From NCBI GenBank assembly GCA_905221605.1, contig CAJNDS010002440.1, positions 336,985 to 400,984 of the forward strand: a stretch of 64,000 nucleotides of DNA. The letters run 5' to 3'. A program made the position numbers and the translations under genes. The notes beneath the pieces are model-generated. The model ran no database searches. It saw only the letters and a list, made by a program, of their open reading frames with translations, and was not told where the DNA came from. This document shows positions 10,401-22,400 of the stretch, piece after piece; position 1 is the stretch's first letter; each line of letters begins with the position of its first letter. The stretch is from Symbiodinium natans. Lineage: Eukaryota > Sar > Dinophyceae > Suessiales > Symbiodiniaceae.

Positions 10401-13400
10401 AGAGAGGGGTTAAGCCCTAAACCCTAAACCCTAAACCCTAAACCCTAAACCCTAAACCCTAAACCCTAAACCCTAAACCCTAAACCCTAAACCCTAAACC
10501 CTAAACCCTAAACCCTAAACCCTAAACCCTGAACCCTGCAGGGTTCAGGGTTCAGGATCCCTTCAACCCGAAGCTCTCAAGTTGCCGTTGGTTAGTGGGA
10601 AATCAGGGAATGAGGTACCCCATATAATCCCTTAAAGGGTATACATAGGGGGATATAGGGTACCTCATTCCCTCATTCCCAGTAGGTAAAGGTGAAGGAT
10701 ACGTTTCTTGATGGCCCTGCGGAAGTTTGTAGTCATCCCCTCATGGCTCGGAATGGCGTTGGGTAGCTTTCCATGCGAGGATGCCCAGTAATTAGACAGA
10801 ACCCTTACTCTGTTTTTGAGGGATTACGTGCCCTTAACAACACCCCTAGACCCGAACAATCGCAAACCCCACAGACCCCAAGTCCTTCCATTGTTAGGTT
10901 GTTGGTTGTTTTTCTCGCTCGCCTCAAGCCCTAAACCCCTCAACCCCAAAACGCTAAGCCCTAAGCCCCTAGACCCAACGCAAGTTTGGTCTGGCCCTGA
11001 ACCCTGAACCCCGAACCCGAAACCCTAAACCCTAAACCCTAAACCCTAAACCCTAAACCCTAAACCCTCACAGGCAGACGACGTGGGTGCTGGATTGCCC
11101 CATGCTCCGCGTACCGCTGAGCCCATGGCTCAGCAAAATGCTGCGAGAGGGCACGGATGGTTTCGGTTTCGGGCTCGAGTGTAGGGTTGAGGTTTAGGGC
11201 TTGGGGTGTAGCGTTTAGGGGTTAGCGTTTAGGATTCAGGGTTTAGGGCTTGGGGTGTAGCGTTCGGGGGTGGGTGCTTTTAGGGGTTGGATTCTTTTTC
11301 TTCGTTGGGTGCCCTGAACCCTCAACTCCTCATCCCCTGAACCCTCATGCCAGGGCGCACCCACGGGATCCCTAAACCCCAAACCCCAAACCCCAAACCC
11401 CAAACCCCAAACCCCAAACCCCAAACCCCAAACCCCAAACCCCAAACCCCAAACCCCAAACCCCAAACCCCAAACCCCAAACCCCAAACCCCAAACCCCA
11501 AACCTAAACCCTAACCCCAAACCCTGAACATGATGCTGCCAAGCTTGCAGCTGTCCTCGGATGGGCGGAGAACTCATGCCATAGGAGGAAAGAAACCGAC
11601 TCCGTCGCACAAGGGCTACAGCAGGGTCTCCAAGACCCCTTAATTAAGGAAAAGACCTTAAATCATAGGGTTTAGGGTTAGGGTTTAGGGTTTAGGGTTT
11701 AGGGTTTAGGGTTTGGGGTTTAGGGTTTAGGGTTTAGGGTTTAGGGTTAGGGTTTAGGGTTTAGGGTATAGAATTTAGGTCATATCAGGGTTCCTAGTAT
11801 AATTTCAGGGATATTCCTTAATTCAGGGGTTTTTGGAGTCTCTGGCCTACAACAGGGTCTCCGACTGACGTGTACAGCGCAGCTCAAGCCTTGTTGTGGG
11901 CAAGTCATCCCTATCCCGGGCATGAGGCTGGGTGGAGGGTTCAAGTTCAGAACCCTCAAACCCTAAACCCTAAACTCCCAAACTAGGGGGCCCTAAGCCA
12001 TTGGCAGTTTAGGGTTTGCGTGGGTTTGGGTTTTCGGGTCCTGCCCCCGCACCTGAACTACCTGTTTCATGATCGAGAGTCGTCGGAGGCTTGACCTAAA
12101 CCCTAAACCCTAAACCCTAAACCCTAAACCCTAAACCCTAAACCCTAAGCCCTAAACCCTAAACCCTAAACCCTAAACCCTGAACCCTGAACCCTGAACC
12201 CTGAACCCTGAACCCTAAAACCCTAAAACCCTAAACCCTAAACCCTAAACCCTAAACCCCAAACCCCAAACCCTAAACCCTAAACCCTAAACCCTAAACC
12301 CTAAACCCTAAACCCTAAACCGCACACCCTAAACCCTAAACCCTAACCCTAAACCCTAAACCCTAAACCCTAAGCCCTAAGCCCTAAGCCCTAAGCCCTA
12401 AGCCCTAAGCCCTAAGCCCTAAGCCCTAAACCCTAAACCCTAAACCCTAAACCCTAAACCCTAAACCCCAAGCCCTAAACCCTAAACCCAATTTATCGGG
12501 GTTTTCCGGGCCCCTCCCTCCGGACCTCTTCAGCTCTGCCCACGAGAGGTCCCATTGAGCATCTTCGCAGAGCTTCAATTTCGGTTGCATGCGTGCTTGT
12601 TTTTTGTATCGCGCTCGCTATTGTTGCTGTGCTGCTGCCCTGACGCTGCGACCTCTTCCGAAGGTTGGGCCTCTGTACTTTTCAGTGACAAGTGCCCAGG
12701 GTGGTCTTCCGCGTCCAAAATACAGACGAGTGTCCTTTGGCAACCCCTTCAGTGTGACTCACAGTGTGACTCACGTGAACTGCTGGGGATCTTCAGGATA
12801 CGGACGCATCTGGGAAGTTGCGACGTGAGGCAGCAATGGGCGACTTCACCGCGGGCGCTTGATCGTTGCGCCAACAAGATGATGCGCTTCGTCGGCTTCT
12901 GGCAAGAAAGTGGGTCGACGTATGCTGCAAGTGCCAATGGCTTCGGCGGCTCCGGCAGCACCTTTGTTTATCTTGGCGCTCTAGGAAACAGCTAAAATGA
13001 TTGCTACGAGGGCGTCGGTGTGGAGTCCAGCGCTGACTGGGGTGAGGAGGATTGCCTTGATGTCGTCGGAGATTTGTGGTCTGCGTAGCTAGCTACGGCG
13101 AGCAGTGGCGTGGGGACTCGAGGAGCGACTGCGGCAACATGTCGATGAGTGCAGAGAGACATCATTGTTGAGTGATGCGGAGATTGAAGATTGCGTGCCA
13201 TTCTTCATTCTTTCCTGAACAACAAAGGTATGTCTGCGACTTGCCTGTGGCTGAGGGTCAGCCTCTTGCGCTGGATCTGTTAGCGGGCATGCGTCAGCTC
13301 TGCAATGACACGGATGCCGTGTTGCCTGCTCTGCTGGCGGATGGAGCGCCGACGGGTGTTCAGCAAAAGCACCCCCCCTCAGGGGTGTGGCGGCCTGTAG

Positions 13401-16400
13401 ATGTTTGCAGAACGGCCTCCTTTAGACTTGCTCGCTGAGGCGCAAGACCACTTTGGTCAGGCAGGTGCTGGCCGACTCGGACTTGTGAACAACGCGCCGC
13501 GCATTGTGGCGGGCGATAGCGTAGCGTCGAAGGCTAGCGTGCTCGGCCTTCCCATCGTGACATTTGACGTTGTGTGGGTAGAGGGCTTGGGTATTCCCTA
13601 TGTGCGGTGCCAAATGACGCTGGCGGAGTAGCTGGTTGCGCTACCGTGCTTGCCACTATATAATCGGGCGGCGTGCTGCGTTTGCGCGGATAGCACGTCG
13701 TGTCTTGCAGCTGAGACACTTTCTGGTGACGTATGTCGATGACATGCTCGCTCTATTTCCAAGGCCTGTTCCTTCGAGGATGGCAGTCTTTGTGATTAGC
13801 AACGTTTCCGGAAGCAACACACGTGCGGGTTCTTGCAGGGTTCCGTTGTCTTTTAGTGCCTGGAAGGAAGGTGTTGCATCGCGATCTGGAGAGCATATGG
13901 GATTACTTTCGTGGTTCACCGCAGGGTGCGCTGGTTACGACCCTGGCTTCGACAGCTATTTCAATGTTTTGTCACAAGCCAGCGCTAACGATGTACTGTT
14001 TGGATGGCATGCAGCGATGCGAGATCCTGGAACATTGCGGCTCTGAGGGGATTATCAGACGTACGGCTAAGTTATCAGACATTCCAGACGGGTGGCACGT
14101 TCTTCAGACAGGGAAGCACTGCTGGGGTGAGTCAGAGGATACGATGCGAATGTATTCGTCTTCCGAGCGGGTTTGATCCAAGTGGATCGACCCTGCTGGG
14201 GGCACGGGGTTGCAGTCCGGGTCTCAGCAGAGGACCCAAAGTTTCGCGGTAAATTCGTAGGCTCGTAGATGCCAACGTGCAGGTACACCTGGGTGAGCGC
14301 GAGGGCCTGTGTGTTCTGGCGGGCGCGGACGCGTTTGGTCGAAGAAATGTTGAGGGGCCCTCGGTGGTTTACGCCTGGCCTGGGCGGGAGTATGATTGAT
14401 GCGGGGAGCGTTATGGCTGGTTCTCGTTGCAGAGGATGGGCGGTTTTGTGCCGATGGCGAGCGCATGCGTTTGCAGACCCTCATTGCAGCCTCCGAGGCA
14501 CGAGAGCAGCTGGTCTTGTGATGGCGTGTTACAGGAATATCCTGCGGAGTGACTGCTTTGTCTTGGTGATTTGGTGCCGCGACAGTTCTGCGACATCGAT
14601 GGGGTTGTCGGAGCTGTGGCTAAGTGGTCTGCCATGAAGCGCCCTTTGTCAGATGTGGTGCAGCCTATGACATTGCTGGCCGACACAATGGCTTAGAGTT
14701 TTTTTGTTTTTTTCTTCTCGCCTTTGGGTGTCGAGGCGCTCCCCCTACAGTGAACGGTAAAACCCGAAAAAAAGTTTGGGTTTAGGGTTTTGGCGTTTTA
14801 GGTTTTTTGGTGTTCGGGGTTCTGTTCGTAGGGGTTTAGGGCTTTCTGGGTTTAGACTGATGCAGGGGTGTCGCGTTTTCAGGGTAGGTTGTAAGGCTGG
14901 TGGATTCTGGTTGTAAGCTTTCTCGGTTTACGGGTTTCGGGGTTTAGAGGCTAAGGGGTTTTGGTTTCGGGGCTGCAAGCGTTGAACGTCTTTCGGGTTT
15001 CAAGATTTCTCAGAAGTCACAATTTCAAAAGAAACCTGGTTCTCACTTGCGGCTAAAACTCTAAACCCTTGATTCTTGATCTTGACCTCGTTTCAATAAC
15101 CCCCCCGTCCCAGAATGAGGTCAACATTAAACCGTGAACCCGAAACCCTAAATCCTAAACCCTAAGCCCTAAACCCTCAATCCTAAATCTTAAGCCGTAA
15201 AGCCAGAAAGCCCGAAACCCCAAACCCTAAGTCAACAGACCAAGGCTCGGAGTTAGTGACGGCTTCGCCGGCACCGCCGGTGCTGGACATTGTGGCGCTG
15301 AACTTCCAGTTGAGCTACAGCTCGGGCCTTTGCAGGATTCAGGGTTTAGGAGGCTTTAGGGTTTAGGGCTTAGGATTTTGGATTTAGGGTTTAGGGTCTC
15401 CCTAAACTTAAACCCCAAACCTTGAGCCACTGAACCCAAGCCTGAAGCCGTGAACCTTGGACCCTACCCCCCCCCCCCCCCACCCTAGAATCTTCGGCTC
15501 TGCTGGGTTTTGGAGTATACTTTAATACTTTGTTTTAGTTCTGGGTTCCGATTCTAGTTGCTTGTACCTAAAAAGTGTATACACTTTTTCCAGGGTCTAC
15601 TCCAAAGCGGGGTCTAAGCCCTGAGCCCCAGCCTTCCAAACCCCTCAAGCTCGCTGGGGCTTAGGCCAGGGAGCTTGAGGCTTCGTATGCTATCTCATTT
15701 TTGTTTGTGAGGCTTAGCATTCAGGTTTAGGGTTTAGGGTTTAGGGTTTAGGGTTTAGGGTTTAGGGTTTAGGGTTTAGGGTTTAGGGTTTAGGGTTTAG
15801 GGTTTAGGGCTTAGGGTCTAGGGTCTAGGGTTTAGGGTTTAGGATGGGCGGGCGACCCTTCTAGTAACCTCTCAAAGGTGCAGTCCAGGGCTCAAGGCGC
15901 TCAGCCTTTGTTGGCTTTGTGAAATGTAGGGCTTACTGGCTGGTTCTTGGTAGGGACTAGGGGAATGAGGTACCCCACCAAATCCATGAAAGGGCATAAG
16001 GGCCCTAAGTTTCTCAGTCCCTACTAAGAACCAGTGGGTTCAGGGTAGTTCAGGGTTCAGGTAGTTGAGGGTTTCGGATTTAGGGTTACCCTGGGATTTA
16101 GGGTTTGGGGTTTAGGAATTGGGGTTAAGGGTCCTACCTAAGTCCAGGTTGAAGGGCAGCGAGTTGAATTTTCAGGGATCCTGAGCAACCCTAAGCCTAA
16201 GCCCTAAGTGGGCAGCTTTGTTAAATTGGCGTGCCCCTGTGGTTTAGGGTTTAGGGTTTAGGGTTTAGGGTTTAGGGTTTAGGGTTTAGGGTTTAGGGTT
16301 TAGGGTTTAGGGTCTATGGTCTAGGGTCTAGGGTTTAGGGTTCAGGGGTGAGGGTTTAGGGTTGGTTCAACTACAGACTTGCGAGGCGCTGAGAATGAAG

Positions 16401-19400
16401 ATCCCAAGAAGGAACCCAAGTCAATGGAACCCTCAGCGGGCCTAGGGCTTCTGGGGGCAGGACCGCCCTATAGGGTTTAGCGTTGGGGTTTTTGCGTCTT
16501 GAACCCAAGAAGAAACCCTAAACCCTGCACCCCTAAACCCTAAGCCCTACGGCCTTGACCATAAACTCCAGACCCCGAAGCCACAGCCTTGCGCTCTAAA
16601 GCCGGCCTAATCCCTAAACCCTACCCACACAAGATGCCCCGATCAGGCTCTCTGCACGGCGTTCATTCCCTCCGCCTCCCGAAGGCTGCGCGACCCAGAT
16701 CCCAGGGTTTAGGGTTTAGGGTTTCGGGTTTCGGGTTTCGGGTTTAGGGTTTAGGGTTTAGGGTTTAGGGCTAGAAAGCAGAACCTTTCACAGACCTCTA
16801 AGCCCTAAATCCTCGACCATAATTTGGGGGTCTTTTCCCCCGCACCCTGGAGGGCTTTTTCGGGGAGCTTCACAAGGTTTAGGCTTGCAGGGCTTTGGGG
16901 TTTTGTGGGTTGAAGGGCTCAGTGAACAAGTTACCCAAATCTCTAAACCCCAAACCCTAAACCCCAAACCCCAAGCCCTGAACCCTAAACCCTAAACCCC
17001 AAACCCCAAGCCCTGAACCCTAAACCCCAAGCCCTGAACCCTAAACCGTAAAGCCTAACCCCGCCAAGAAGCTCAAGCCCCCAAGACACGAAAGCTCGAC
17101 ACCTTCAAGGCCAGTCCCGAGAAAGCTCCTTAAGCCCAACCCTAAAAGCCTCAGGCACCCTTAACCTTGAACCCTACAAACCCTACGAACCCTACAAACC
17201 CCACAAAGCCTCAAACCCTAAAACCCCCCAAACCCCCCAAACCATTAAAACCCCCCCAAGAGACTTGGGAGCTCCCAAATCTCCCGCAAAGGAGGGGGCG
17301 GGGGCGGGGCGGGGGGGGGCGAAAACAGCAACTCGAGAGCCTTGGTGTTACATCAGTTGCACTTTGGGGTTGAGGGTTCAGGGTTTTAGGCTTCAGAGGT
17401 TTGTAAGGCTTAGAGGCGTAAGGTTTGTAGGGTTTAGGGTTTAGGGTTGGCATGCTGAGGTTTAGGGGTTTGGGCTTTACGGCCGTTTTTTGCTTGTATT
17501 GTTGTTGGGGATACTGATTTGAGCATGCACTTCTCTTCTTGTTCGTGTTCTCATCGTTTTACCAAAGGACGAACCATGTCCTCGAGGCCAAGCCCCCAAC
17601 AAAGGGTTTGGGGGTAGCTATTTTCTAAAGGTAGTCTGTATTTCGAAAGTTGTCTTTAGGCTATTCAAGGGGTTATGACTGTACCCCTAAAGGTTCGCCT
17701 TAACAGCCTTAGCATACTCCGAATATGGCCCTTACATCAGTTTAGGAAGTTTTAAACAGGGTCCCCAAACCCAAGGGTACCACCTTACTGGTCCAGGGTA
17801 GAGTCCCTTTAGGGTATTTGTGTGTAGGGTCACCTAAACCCTAAACCCTAAACCCTAAACCCTAAACCCCCTAAACCCTAAACCCTACACCCTGCACCCT
17901 AAACCCTAAACCCTAAACCCTAAACCCTAAACCCTAAACCCTAAACCCTAATAAACCCTAGTAAACCCTAATAAACCCTAAACCCTAAACCCCCAACCCT
18001 GAGCCCTAAACCGTAAACCCTAAACTGCTTCCCTCTCCGCCCTTCAGGGAGAGGTCCTCTGCCCCAGTGCAGCACCATCGGGCAGGATCGTGGGGTTGGG
18101 GAGGGGAGTCTAGGGTTTAGGGTCTAGGGTTTATAGGGTTTAGGGTTCAGGGCTGAGGGTCTAGGCCAGAATGCTGAAGCCTACATAACTAATGCCTGTA
18201 GAGCTGCGTAAGATAAGCTGCCCGAAGCATTCCAACTACACAGATCCCTTGAAGTCGGTGTTCCGGCTCAGGGTGTGGGGTTACCCTTAGTTGTATTGTA
18301 GGGTTTAGGGTTTAGGGTTTAGGGTTTAGGGTTTAGGGTTTAGGGTTTAGGGTTTAGGGTTTAGGGTTTAGGGTTTTAGGAAGTATTGGGGAACCTTGAG
18401 TTACGGGGCAGGAGGGGGGTGGTAGAGCTTGCGGTTGAGGGTCTGCATCTTCGGCTTGGAGTTTAGGATCTGGGGTTAAGGTGAAGGGTCGAGGCCCTAA
18501 ACCTAAACCCGAAGCCCTAAACCCTAAACCCTAAACCCTAAACCCTAAACCCTAAACCCTAAACCCTAAACCCTAGGCCCCAAACCCTAAACCCTAAACC
18601 CGAATCCCTAAACCCTAAACCCTAAACCCTAAGCCCTACTAAACCTACTAAGGCCCAGGCCCAGAGGCGTCTTTTTCCAAGGCAGGATACAATCACAAGA
18701 AGCTCAGCCGTAGGAAGAACGAGAAGGTCAAATCAGAAGGCTCGGGTTGAGGGTTTAGGGTTTAGGGTTTAGGGCTTAGGGTTACCCTCCAGACCTGAAA
18801 GCCCCGACCTTGAGAAGCACCAGGCCCGAACCCTTTTTGCATCCAGGTCTCTAAGAAGCCATCCAGGCTGGATGTATACCTCCTGAGGCCCAGGCACGCA
18901 AGCAGCAGCTGAGGCACCAGAAAACTCTGAGCTCAGCCAACCATGGATGCTCGACCGCCGGGGGCCATGGCAGCGCACGTGGTGGCCCGAATCCCGCAGA
19001 GCCCCCGGGCTGGATGAATCTGGCAGAGGACCTGTTCTCCAGGGTTCGGAGACTTCTGCGCCAGAACTACGTCACAATGCCACCGCACAAGAACGATGGG
19101 CTGCTGCTGGTTGAGTGTTGCTGATGCCGCGCTGTCCTAGGCGAGCAGACCTTGCCGCCCCAGGCGGTGGCCGAAAGCGGCATGCTTCCGTGGGACCCTA
19201 AACCCTGAACCCCAAAACTCTGAAGTCCCTACCCCGAAAACCCATAAACCCCTAAACTTGTAAGCTCTGAACCCCTACACGTTGAAACCTTAAACGCCCC
19301 TAAGCCCCTAAATCCCGAAGCACTTAATTCCCCCAAAACCACAAACCCCCAAAACCCCCAAAACCGCCAAAACCCCAAAACCCCGAACACCCCCAAAACC

Positions 19401-22400
19401 CCTAAAACCCTAACACCCCAAAACTCCGAAACCCCAAAACCCCCCAAACTACCAAAACCCCTAAAACCCGAACACCCCAAAAATCCCAAGCCCCCAAACC
19501 CCAAAAACCCAATACCCTAAAGCCCCTCCCAAACCCCAATACCCCAACAAAAACCCAAAACCCCAAACCCCAAACCCTGAACCCAAAACCCCAAACCCCA
19601 AACCTTAAACCTCAAACCTTAAACCCTAAACCATACCCCAACAAAAATCCAAAACCCCAAACCCCAAACCCTGAACCCAAAACCCCAAACCCCAAACCTT
19701 AAACCTCAAACCTTAAACCCCAAACCCTAAACCCCAAAACCTTATAAACCCCAAACCCTTGAAGGCCGCTTCTGGAGATCTCCGGTGTTGTCGTCGACCG
19801 CCTGGGCGACTTTGACCACAACTGGGCCAAGGCTCCGGGAACTCGGTAGGGTTTAGGGTTTAGGGTTAGGGTTTAGGGTTTAGGGTTTAGGGTTTAGGGT
19901 TTAGGGTTTTGGGTTTTGGGTTTAGGGTTTAAGGTTTTTCAGGGTTTTCAGGGTTTTCAGGGTTTTCAGGGTTTTCAGGGTTTTCAGGGTTTTCAGGGTT
20001 TTCAGGGTTTAGGGTTTTCAGGGTTAGGCTTAAGGTTTTAGGGTTTAGGGTTTAGGGTTTTAGAGTCTAGGGTTTCAGGGTTTCAGGGCGTAGGGCTTTA
20101 GGGTTTTATGGTTTAGGGTTCAGGGTTGAGGGTTTAGGGCTTAAGGTTTGAGGGGTTCGGGTTTAAGGTTTTGGGGGTTTAGGGCTTCAGGGTTTTGGGG
20201 CTTTGAGTTTAGGGTTTAGTGCTTTGGGTTCCGGGTTTAGGGTTTTAGGGGTTGGATCGGTTTACAGCGGTTGTAGGCGTACGGGGTTCGTTCATACTTG
20301 ACAGGGTTTATAGGGTTTGAGTAGCGGGCTTAGGGTTGAACTACCCGGTAGTTACCATACAGAATACTTCTTCTATCACTGGCCATTCTAAACGCAGAGA
20401 AGCTGCCTGCACTTTAAGGAACTGAACGCTGTCAAGATGCAAGCAGTTGAGAAAGCACCAGTAGATCTACTGGACGTCGTATTTATAAAACAGTGGCCTT
20501 GAAAAGATATGTCATGCAGCAAAATAGGATGAACTAGAAGAATGCCTTAGAAACCCCAAACCCCTAGGCCCTTGAACCCCTAAGCCCCCGAACCCCGACA
20601 CTCCCTAAGCCCTGAACCCAAGATTTGCGGATGCTTCCATAATCTAGGTGTATTGGAATCTCTGGGTATACTCCTGAGCTCAACTCGCAATACGCCGCCT
20701 GCTAATTGCTGAAAAACTCTGTGCACCCAAGTCCTTTAGGCCTGGCAAACCGAACTAAACCGAACTGAACCCTAAACCCTAAACCCTAAACCCTAAACCC
20801 TAAACCCTAAACCCTAAACCCTAAACCCTAAACCCTAAACCCTAAACCCTAAACCCTCACAGGGAAAGTGCGACCTATGCCACAAGTCGGAAAAGGGCTT
20901 GAGTTGGGCTTCAGTCCAGAAGTTATCATAGTTTGACTCGGTAAGCCTTCAACTCAGCTCTCAACCCTAGGGTTGGTTTAGGGTTTAGGGTTTAGGGTTT
21001 AGGGTTTAGGGTTTAGGGTTTAGGGTTGAGGGTTGAGGGTTTAGGGTTCAGGGTTTAGGGCTTAGGGTTTAGGGTTTAGGGTCCTCCATCCAAAGCCGCT
21101 CCGGCCTCCGCTTTTACAGTGGCTCAGCTCCTTTGCGTCCTCCGCTTGGGTGCGGGGCCCAGCCACGAAGAAGAACACGGGGCACAGCGAGGAGAGAGCG
21201 GCTTGAGCTTGGGGGGGGGGGGTCCTGGGGGGGTTTTAGGGGGGGATTTAGGGGGGGGGGGATTTAGGGGGAGTTTAGGGGGGGGTTTGGTGGGGTTCAG
21301 GTGGGCTTTAGGTGGGGTTCGGGTTGCTTTAGGGGGGGTTTACGGGTTAAGGATTTAGGGTCTATGGCGGTGGGTGCGGGGGGTTTAGGGTTGCCACAGA
21401 GAATTAAGATTCAGGAATCACAGCTTCCAAGCCACACAGCCACAGAGCCCTACTGCCCCAAATCGCCCAAACCCCCCAAACCTGCTAATACCCGAAAACA
21501 CTTAGCTCCTAAAGCCCAAACCCGAAACCCTACAACCCCTAAACCTAAACCCCCTAAACCCTAAACCCTAAACCCTAAGGCCTAAACCCTAAACCCGAAA
21601 CCCTAAACCCTAAACCTGCGGTGCAGTGCGGGATGGCAGGAGCCGGGCGTCTGGCAGCCATGGCGGCCCAGTCGCTACGGGTGCGCGGTGGTGGGAAGGG
21701 CTTCAGGCTTTCGGGTTAAGGTTTAGGGTTTGGGGTTTAGGGTTTGGGGTTTAGGGTTTGGGGTTTAGGGTTTAGTGTTTAGGACTAGGGTTTAAGGTTT
21801 AAGGTTTAGGGTTCCGGCTGGGGGTTACTCGGGTTTTGACCCGAAACCCTAAACTTTTTATTGCCCAAACCCCAGAGCCTAGCACCCGATTCTCTAAACT
21901 CAAAACTCCATAGCCATTAAACCCTGAACCCTAAACCCGAGAGCAACTCCAGAAGTCGAATACCCTCTTGGAGAGTTTACTTGTAGGTTTTTTTTCATGT
22001 ACATCCCGAATGATTCTGCCCACAAAGTAGCTCCTAAGCCCCCAACCCTAAGCCCTAAGCCCTAAGCTCTAAGCCCTAAGCCCTAAGCCCTAAACCCTAA
22101 GCCCTAAACCCTAAGCCCTAAACCATACGGCCTAAATCTAAACCCTAAACCCAAAACCCAAAACCCTAAACCCGAAACCCATTACGCGAAACCCGAAACC
22201 CGAAACCCTAACTCAAGCCCCAACTGGGTCATGGATCTCTCCCCCGAAGGGTTTGAGAGGCTCTTCAAGCCCACACACGGACCCAAGGCGCGCGGAGCCC
22301 GAAGTCAGAGAACGGGCGCTTAGGGGTTCGAGGCCCTGTAAGGCCTTCAGAAGGGGTTGAGGATTGGGGTTTAGGGTTTAGGGTTTAGGGTTTAGGGTTT

